64,000 nt of DNA, taken from contig CM061141.1 in NCBI GenBank assembly GCA_030789695.1, positions 199,691,600 to 199,755,599 of the forward strand, written 5' to 3'. The notes under the pieces were generated by a model. The model saw only the letters and a program-made list of their open reading frames with translations, did no database searches and was not told the origin of the DNA. Every line of letters begins with the position of its first letter. The first letter of the stretch is position 1. Both the position numbers and the translations under genes were made by a program. Of this stretch, positions 56,988 through 64,000 are shown in pieces. The DNA comes from Scilla litardierei (taxonomy: Eukaryota > Streptophyta > Magnoliopsida > Asparagales > Asparagaceae).

Positions 56988-58556
56988 TGACGTGCGTTTA
57001 TATTTCATATATTCACGCACGTTTTCTTTTGTGTTTCTCCGTGTTTTCCGCCGTCTTTTATTTGTTTTCTCGTATTTTCTCGTTTTCTTTCACTTTTCTT
57101 TGTTTCTCCATGTTTGTAGGAGATTGACCGCGTAGGGGACATTTAACGATGATATCTCAAGTCCCCGGAGCAACGGGAGGAGTCACGCGTGATCCAGGGG
57201 GTCAAACGACGAAGATCACATCTTTCAGCCCCTCACCCGGTCGGTTGGTCATCTCCAACCGATCAGGTGATGCACGCGTGCACCACCCGGTCTCAGCCGG
57301 AGCTCAAGTGAAAGTCACCCGACCGGTTCACAGGCCGGTTCAACGGGGGCCATCTCTCTGTCTTCTCAAGCCAAATTCCAACTGATCGGGTGACTCTCAC
57401 CTGATCGGTTCATCTGTAGCTGATGCTGAGGAGCCAAAGACACGGGCACCCAACCGATACCTTCACCCGATGGCGCCAAGATCCAACCGGTCACTCCAAG
57501 AACTCAACCGACCGGTTCATATGACCGGGTGAAAGTTCGCCGTTTTCTGCTTTTTACTTGTAACGGATCAACCGATCGGTTGACTTGTCAACCGATCGGG
57601 TAATACGAGAGCCTATAAATAGAACTCCTAGGGTTCCAGAAACGGGGAGCTGCTAGTTTTTACTGTTTTCTCCTATTGTGACGGCTGTAATTACTGTTCC
57701 TTTGTAAGTTTTCGGATCTTTCTCAAATTTTAGTATTGTCTTAATTACTCTATTACTTCCGCATTCCAATCGTCTGATTATGATTCCAACGGTTCATTTT
57801 CATTTAGATCGCTTTTTAATAAATTTTTGTGAGTAGTTCCCAAATCTGGGATTTTGGCGGAAACCCCTTCGGGGGCTCTTCCCGATGCGTCCATAGGGAT
57901 AGGAAATCGATAGGGATTAGGAATCTAACGGTTACGCGGGGTGTTTCATTGTCATCGGCGGGAAAAAGACCGCCTTTGACCATTGGGCCAAGGGGGAATA
58001 AACTTGGCGGTTGACTCCCTAGCCATAGCTCACGCCCTTAGCGTAGACGCCGAATCCTAGCGCGCGGGAGCGGCAGGATGAGACGTTGGGAGTCATCGTT
58101 GCGAGCTTAGTGCTCCCGAAATCGATCAGTGTTAATGGACACGGGAGTGCCCACTGATCGAATCCGAGAAGTCCGGTGTATCATCCTGGGCACCGACCGG
58201 AATATCGGGCCCATGGGATGCCGGTACCACTTTCAGAGGCAACGTCTCACCATTAGACCCTAATTCCGATCGCCATTCTCCCCGTAGGATGCATCGGCGA
58301 GAGTCGCTCATTGGAGTGGAAACCAAAGTCCCGAGTTTATTTTCTTATTGTTCATACCTTGCATTACTTTCCATGACAACCCATCAACCGATTCGGGCTA
58401 GCTCGCCCACGGGGTGATTTTGGTCCTCCTTGACACAAGCACATCCTAGCCTCCCTGTGTTCGACCCCCAAGCCACACTACAACACCGTGCGCTTGCGGT
58501 TACAAATATCTAAACCCCCCGTGCCACGCGGTTCACCGCCGGCGTGGCACACGCCA
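56988..58556 (+). repeat. Element C 3' LTR
   Basis: 1569 bp. The box array spans about 57230-57602. Confidence 0.95.
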
Positions 58557-58889
58557 GTTAGTCAAGAAAAGGGGAAGGGAAAATTGTCTAAAGAGTTAGT
58601 TGATGAGGTATCTGAGGCGGAAGCCATGACTACTTTTGATAAAGGGTCCTGTTCAACTTCTCAGGAAACCGCAATTGATAACAACATTGCCTCGCATGTG
58701 GGTACAGAAACTGATATTGCTACTCGGGGAGCTTCTGTACAGGGCTCTAAGGGAGGGGGAGAATCTGAAACAGGTCATCTGCTATATCCTATAGTTCAAG
58801 AGGTCCTGGGGGCCGGCATTACTGGGCATGTACAGGTGGAGGAACCAGTTATTGTGGAGGAGAGAATTATCGAAGTAAAGCAGCATCAA
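58557..58889 (+). pseudogene. Plant LINE ORF1, continuation after element C
   Basis: After the duplicated gttag the ORF1 frame resumes (VSQEKGKGKLSKELVDEVSE) and stays open to 58889. It is Ser/Glu/Gly-rich, as ORF1 C-terminal regions often are. Element X cuts it at 58890. Confidence 0.75.
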
Positions 58890-59730
58890 TGTCACGCCCC
58901 GCTTCCCAAAATGGACGGAGGCGAAGCGTGACAAGGCCCGCTTAGGCCAGAGCTGAGAAGCTCGGACCAAATAAGCATCTGTAGACGTACCATTTTAAAA
59001 GATTTTCAGGTTCTTGCATTAATATAGTTCGAAACAACAGAAAGTACGGAAAGAAAGTTGCATTCATTAAATTAGAGATATAATATCCAACAAGTACAAA
59101 GTCTAAAAAGAAGCCTAAGCGTGGCAACAAACTATCTAAAAGAAAAATGAAAGTAGTAACCTCTGAAAGTGGCGACTAAAAGACCTCAAGGTCTGGTCCT
59201 CGTCAGGCACGTACTCTGGGTCGACGTCCTCGTCTCCTCGTACTCCAGTGAGTCTACCTCGTCCACGAACTCTGGCTGAACGCCTGACGTACAGCACCCA
59301 AGAGAAAGGAACTGTACGTCAGGTAAAGTATACAAGAAGGGTTAGACTTTACTGCAAGTGCACCGAACTTTTAAACAACGGTTTACTGGTTGATTAGCAT
59401 GCTGAGGTTCTATTACACAACAGTTATGACAGAGTAACACAACATGAAGTAACACAGCAGGAAAGTAAAACGGGACAAGTAGTAGTAGTAGTAGCGTGTG
59501 CTACCAGCTACGGGACTAACCTACAGGTGTCATGACAAGTCGGGACGTGACAGGAACAAGACGGGACAAGACAAGTGAGACACGAAAGGGTTCACGCCTT
59601 ACGGTTCGAGGGGGATCAGACCCTCTTGCCGTGCGCACGCTCAACCCAACCCCAAACCCCAAGGAAGACAAGACAAGACAAGACACCAGTACAAGGGTTC
59701 ACTCGCTCTAGCTTGGCGAGTGCCCTATTG

Positions 59731-59925
59731 CCCGCAGGCTGTGTATCACGGGGATCACTCTCGCATGGAGAGCATCTGAAACGCCCGCAGGCTTTTTGTA
59801 TCACGGGGATCACTTTCGCAAGGGAAAGCATCCGAAACGCCCGTAGGCTTTTTGTATAACAGTCAAGGGGATCACTCTCGCATGGAGAGCATCCGAAACG
59901 CCCGCAGGCTTTTTGTGTAACAGGG
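59731..59925 (-). repeat. 52-61-bp tandem repeats in X LTR
   Basis: CCC(G)CAGGCTTTTTGTAT...GGGGATCACTCTCGCATGG units start at 59731, 59783, 59840 and 59901. Confidence 0.85.
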
Positions 59926-60791
59926 ACAGGACATGACAAGTGTAAGGAATTGTTATTCTAGGGTGTCCACACGCACGCACACACAAGATAGCCCTACGGT
60001 GTCAAAAGTTGTTGTCTGTCGAGCTTAGACTTCGTCGTCAAGTCTAAGTCGTCAGGTCGACCCGGACGCGATCATTTCACGTCTGGTTCTATACACTCAC
60101 AGTCTAACAGTTCTAACAATTTAAGACCAAGGCGCGGTCAAAAACACAAGTGGGTACACTTGCCTGCGATGGCGAGTGTGTCGTCCTCTCGAAGCGTCTC
60201 GTCCAAGCATCTCGTCCAAGGAAGTCCGTCTGAAATATCGCCACGGTGACGGTGTCAGGTCTCAAATTCATCAAATCCTATTAGGGTTCGTTTCTAGGTT
60301 ATCGGGACTATCCTATTCGTCAAAAGTCACTTTTTGATGTTTCAGCCTAATCGACGATCTATCCTATGTGCACAGTCAACAAAGTCCATTCGTCGATTTT
60401 CTAGATTTGTACAACGTTTTACTGGTGCTGGAAATAACTTTTAGTTCAAGTTGACGATTTTTAGTTTAGGGTTCAGTCAGCTATTGTGGGGGTTTCTACG
60501 AGTTTCGGTGAACCAACCTGAACCGGAGTTTGTCGAAGATAGGAAGTCGTGTCTGATCGGAGAACTCCTCAGCTTCAGATCTGGTCCTCGCACGATTCTC
60601 CAAAAGCTGGAACTTGCGACGAAAGCCTACGACGTGTCGCAACGTCGTAGATGGCAAATCCATGAAGTAGCACACCCAAGTGGGGCCCACAGCAGTGCTA
60701 GGGGTCAATGGGGGACCCACATCACCCCTGGAGGACTTGGGGGGCCCACCACAGGAGTTGGTGTGGGAGAAACCAACTTGCGACGAATGGC

Positions 60792-61235
60792 CATCGGTCG
60801 TGCACTGCCGGTGCGGGGGTTCCTCTCGGTCAGACCGAGAGGGGCTCTCGGTCGGGCGTGTTGCAACGCAGTGGAGGCGGGGGCGTGGTGCGGTGCGAGG
60901 GATTCTCTCGGTCAGACCGAGGGATCCCGTCGGTCGCAGCAAAGCGGGCCAAGTTGCAACGTTGCAACTTGCAACGAAGCGGAGCGGAGCGCGGGTGCGG
61001 GGCGGCATCTCGGTCGCTGCGGGCGAACCCACCGGTCGGGCGCTAGCGGGTGCGGCGATGGTGCAGCGGTGCGGGCGAAGCGGCTGTGCGGAGCGGGCGC
61101 TCGGTCTGACCGAGCGATGCTCTCGGTCGGAGCGGGCAACAGCGGGGGGCTTGCAGCGGAGCGCAGCAAGCGGGCGATGCGGAGCGGAGCACCGGTCGGG
61201 CATAGGGAAATGCGGGGGTTGGCTCCGGTCGAGCA
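60792..61235 (-). promoter_or_regulatory. CTCGGTC/GACCGAG box array in X LTR
   Basis: GC-rich sequence with at least ten CGGTC boxes. Three are near-perfect palindromes: CTCGGTCAGACCGAG at 60825-60839 and 60907-60921, and GCTCGGTCTGACCGAGC at 61099-61115. In element orientation a TATTTATATTAG lies upstream of the array, not downstream as in T1, T2, A and C. Confidence 0.6.
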
Positions 61236-61931
61236 CTAGCGGCGGCTGAACGGAGTTGTGACGAATCGTCGCAAGCAAGATTTAGGGTTTTGTGACGGCT
61301 AGGGTTTGTGTAATGCAAAAATAACCAAGCCTAGGGCTAATATAAATAGGTTAGAGCTAGGGTTAGGGTTAGGGTTTAAGAAATCGTAATTAAATAATTA
61401 AAATAATTAATTTAAAATAAATATACTCTCCTCTCCTTCACGCAAGATGGGTGCGGCCAAAAATTCTGAAATTTGGTCAAAAAATTCTTTAATACGTTAT
61501 TATAATATAGGAATTTTACCATAATTAAACCACTTAAAAAATAGGTTTTAAAATTATTTAAAACTTTCAAAGTAATGGAAAATAGGTCAAATTAAGCCTA
61601 AAAATTGTAAAATAAATATAGGGTGTTCGGGACGACGAAAGAAAGAGAGTGGAGAAGACGGATCTAAATTTCAACGTCGAGAGACGAAACTAAAAATAGA
61701 AACGTCTCGCGTCAAAACAGAGAGTCGCGATGTCACGTCAAATAAGATAGTATCACTGAAGAACGACTCGAGATATGTCGTTCCAAAGTTGTTCCACAAT
61801 CTAATACTTTCAGAGACGACCACGTCAACATATCACACAAAAACGTTCAAAAACAAATAGAGTCAAAAATAAACACGTGCACGATCAAAAGCACGTGCAC
61901 GAATAAGGTACGATAGAAACATGCCATTACA

Positions 61932-63535
61932 TTCTACCCACCTTAGAAATGATTCCGCCCTCGGAATCACTCACACTAGTAATAATATTACCCATATAAC
62001 CTTATACCCGCAACTATCATATCTACTCATAAAGATTTCTAATCCTGTAACTTCGAACAACGTTCCTCAATAATCCCTCATAATCCATCTTTTCACTGGG
62101 CAAAGCCACGATTAAACTCTTCTCCTAATACTTAGCTATAGACCCATCACTATTGTTCAAATTTCCAACTCCAAGTCCTCACAAAAATAATAATCTTCTT
62201 CTCAATAATATCTTTTAAATTTCTCAATCTCCTCCCAATGTTAATCAATCTCCAAGAAAAATGAGATTCTAGTCAACTACCAATCCAAGGCAAAAACTTT
62301 GTCTATCTTATAATACCTTCACAAATCAACAATCGCCGTGTCTTCAATACATTCTTGTCATATCTTCCCATAAATTTATCCACCAAATAATTTGATCGAT
62401 CAGAACTACATCTCATCCTACTCACTACAACTAATCCCAACCAATATTAAGTCCGACTGCCTAATCATCCATTTATCTCAACACGTCGTGTTATTCTCAA
62501 AGTCTTCTCACGTCAATTCATCAATCAGTCTCAATGCTAATATAAGCTCTACTCAATCTCATGATCACCCTAACTCATACTATTCTCGGCAGTTACTCCT
62601 ATCTACCACCCGTCTAAGCCTCAAGTCTGATAAGTCATCATCTCCTCGCATATAATTTCATTCGACCAGAATTTCCCATTGAGTCCGCCACACTCCGGTT
62701 TTTTAAATAAGTCTTTGGACAGTCCATTCTTTTCATCCAAAAGATATTCTAATCCATCATCCTTGTTTTCCCAAAATCAATTAATCATTGCCATAATAAA
62801 ACTCATCTCACTCCAAGCCTACCTGCAAACAAAAATCCTATAACGATAATAGCTAGTCCCAACTAATATAACAACCATAAACACGAAAACTTTCTTTAAG
62901 GGAGAAGAAGAGGAGGGAAAGAGAGACTTAAGGCCAAGGAATTATTTAAAACTTTTGGAAAAACGTGTGGTGTTGCAGTAATGGATGGGAAAAAGTTAAT
63001 TGATTTGTGATCTTGTGAGCTAATTTCAAAAACTTTATAGATTTGGTTTAAAAGAAAACAAAGTTTTGATACAGTCACATACAGCCAAGATAAACCATTC
63101 ATTAAAAATAAAACTAAGTCTAAGGAACTGCCTGCTATGACACCATTCACATAAGTATGAATACCGTCATTCAGACAACTTCCAGCATACCATGGTTAAC
63201 ACTGAGTACACATTCAAGACACAGAAAGGCAATCATCGGGATCCTAAAGAACTCACATTCATACAGATCTACGCACTCTACCTATACTCATGCACCACGA
63301 CGACATCACCTACCAAAGGGCCTACTCCTAAACCGGAGACAACATAGACAATTACAAGGACTAATGTCTATGCAACCTAAAGAAAACAGAAGCCAGGAGT
63401 GTAACGAAATGAATCAGAAGGAACGAGTTCAAATAAGGCGAGATAAGGAGGTAGTTGGTTGGGTGTGACGAAAATATTTCTCAAAATAATTAGATTGATG
63501 ACAGGAGAATTACGTGTAAAATATGGTATCATATA

Positions 63536-63577
<42 letters not shown>

Positions 63578-64000
63578 GTAGGAGGAAGTGAGCAGATGGT
63601 AGAATTTTTAAAGTTTTGGAAAAATTAAGATGAAGGAAGGAAGGGTAGGGTGGAAAACGATTGTTTTGCAAATGAAAATAAGTTTACACAAAGATTTTGA
63701 AAGGTGGTCACGAGGAACATAGAACAGATATAATAATAATGATAAGATAATTGAAGTTCCCCCTAGTTTAGAAAATATTTTAAAAGTATGCACGGTAAGT
63801 GATTTAGAAATAGATCTTGTAGCCCAGAAAATATAATTTGAATTATCAAAATGTTAACACGGTTTTTTTTTAAAAATGAATATATGAAAGATACCGATTT
63901 GAAATAATTACCAGATAGTAACTTGCAAATTGACGACCAATGAGATTTCAAAATCTAAGAAGGAACTTTCAACCGAAAAGCAACAAATTTTAAATATATA
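61932..64000 (-). other. Element X interior, non-coding
   Basis: The polypurine tract AAGGTGGGTAGAA (61932-61944, minus strand) and the GATTCCGAGGGCGGAATCA motif next to it match T2. No Gag or Pol motif is recognised on either strand over 2 kb. At 63131-63148 the minus strand reads GAATGGTGTCATAGCAGG, which resembles a Tekay/Del PBS (TGGTATCAGAGCAGG), but the sequence beyond does not match the X LTR. The element may be a large non-autonomous (LARD-like) derivative or a mosaic. Confidence 0.45.
63539..63575. repeat. TA microsatellite
   Basis: A pure (TA)n run of about 37 bp in the X interior. Confidence 0.9.

Larger units (their letters stand above)
47708..58556 (+). mobile_element. Element C, Athila-type Ty3/gypsy, complete ends
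   Basis: 10,849 bp with two 1569-bp LTRs (TGACGTG...CACGCCA) and TSD gttag at 47703-47707 and 58557-58561. The RT motif FMDDFSVYG is characteristic of Athila. Gag and protease are missing and Pol is broken, but an ORF in the envelope position is intact. The LTRs differ at about 46 sites (near 3%), so it is older than T1 and T2. Confidence 0.95.
58890..61931 (-). repeat. Element X 3' LTR (minus strand), 3042 bp
   Basis: The left end TGTCACGCCCCGCTTCCC is the same as in T2. The right end TGTAATGGCATG (minus strand) is next to a PPT resembling that of T2. It is a Tekay-related LTR of a separate, longer subfamily. The five bases before it are atcaa; the other end of the element is outside the window, so the duplication cannot be checked. 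A TTAGGG-type stretch lies at 61358-61377. Confidence 0.8.

Noticed and set aside
59731..59925. Spaced repeats that could suggest a CRISPR array
   Set aside because: The units are contiguous tandem repeats of variable length within an LTR of a plant genome, without unique spacers.
60451..61278. ORFs of about 260 codons on both strands in the X LTR
   Set aside because: They overlap each other in a GC-rich box array inside an LTR, and are rich in Arg/Gly/Ser from the repeats. GC content alone explains them.
61358..61377. TTAGGG-type run as a telomeric remnant
   Set aside because: Only three imperfect units, and they are not the plant TTTAGGG. It lies within an LTR near a TATA-like stretch, where such boxes are common.
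63131..63148. PBS-like GAATGGTGTCATAGCAGG on the minus strand as the start of element X's interior
   Set aside because: The sequence right of it does not match the X LTR, and the adjoining bases do not form a CA end. It could belong to a different, decayed element.

Overview
This window is nuclear intergenic DNA from a flowering plant and consists almost entirely of nested transposable elements. The evidence is plant-specific lineages: Athila-type and Tekay-type (chromodomain) Ty3/gypsy elements, a Ty1/copia element, plant L1-type LINEs and Helitrons. I found no host gene, tRNA, rRNA, organellar or bacterial sequence. Species cannot be fixed from the sequence alone.

Layout, outermost first. 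Element A is a non-autonomous Athila-like LTR element (1-2747, 29872-32256, 41907-42164) carrying only a short zinc-knuckle ORF. A Helitron, H1 (2748-29871), sits inside A. It is about 27 kb with its own insertions and about 10.2 kb without them, and it carries two tandem arrays (about 0.8 kb and 0.54 kb units). Inside H1 are a Tekay-like element T1 (4822-14634, + strand, TSD attcc) and a defective copia element (19257-26324). A second Tekay-like element T2 (32257-41901, - strand, TSD gtctc) sits in the 3' LTR of A. A itself abuts another Athila/Tat-like LTR (B, 42165-43335), which ends in a PBS fused to a 5'-truncated LINE ORF2 (43354-45604). Then come a 541-bp Helitron H2 (45787-46327), a TA tract and a LINE ORF1 (46396-47707 continuing at 58557-58889). 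That ORF1 is split by a complete Athila element C (47708-58556, TSD gttag). It is split again at 58890 by the LTR of a further Tekay-related, minus-strand element X, whose visible interior to 64000 shows no coding capacity.

How the parts work together. C and A share terminal internal sequence and LTR modules, so A is probably a non-autonomous relative of C. In C the gag-pol is broken, but the ORF in the envelope position is intact and has its own promoter-like module upstream: the same palindromic box array plus TATA box found in the LTR. T1 and T2 both appear to need splicing. A ~113-nt GT-AG intron separates gag from pol, and a ~70-nt intron interrupts the integrase core. The LTRs of T1/T2, of A/C and of X each contain arrays of short inverted dyads with a GACCG/CGGTC core. 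In T1/T2 and A/C these lie directly upstream of the TATA box. The T1/T2 boxes contain ACCGAC, the plant DRE/CRT core.

LTR pairs compared by eye give a rough order of ages: T1 (about 14 differences in 2492 bp) is youngest, then T2 (about 21 in 2406), then C and copia (both near 3%), and A (about 4% over the part visible).
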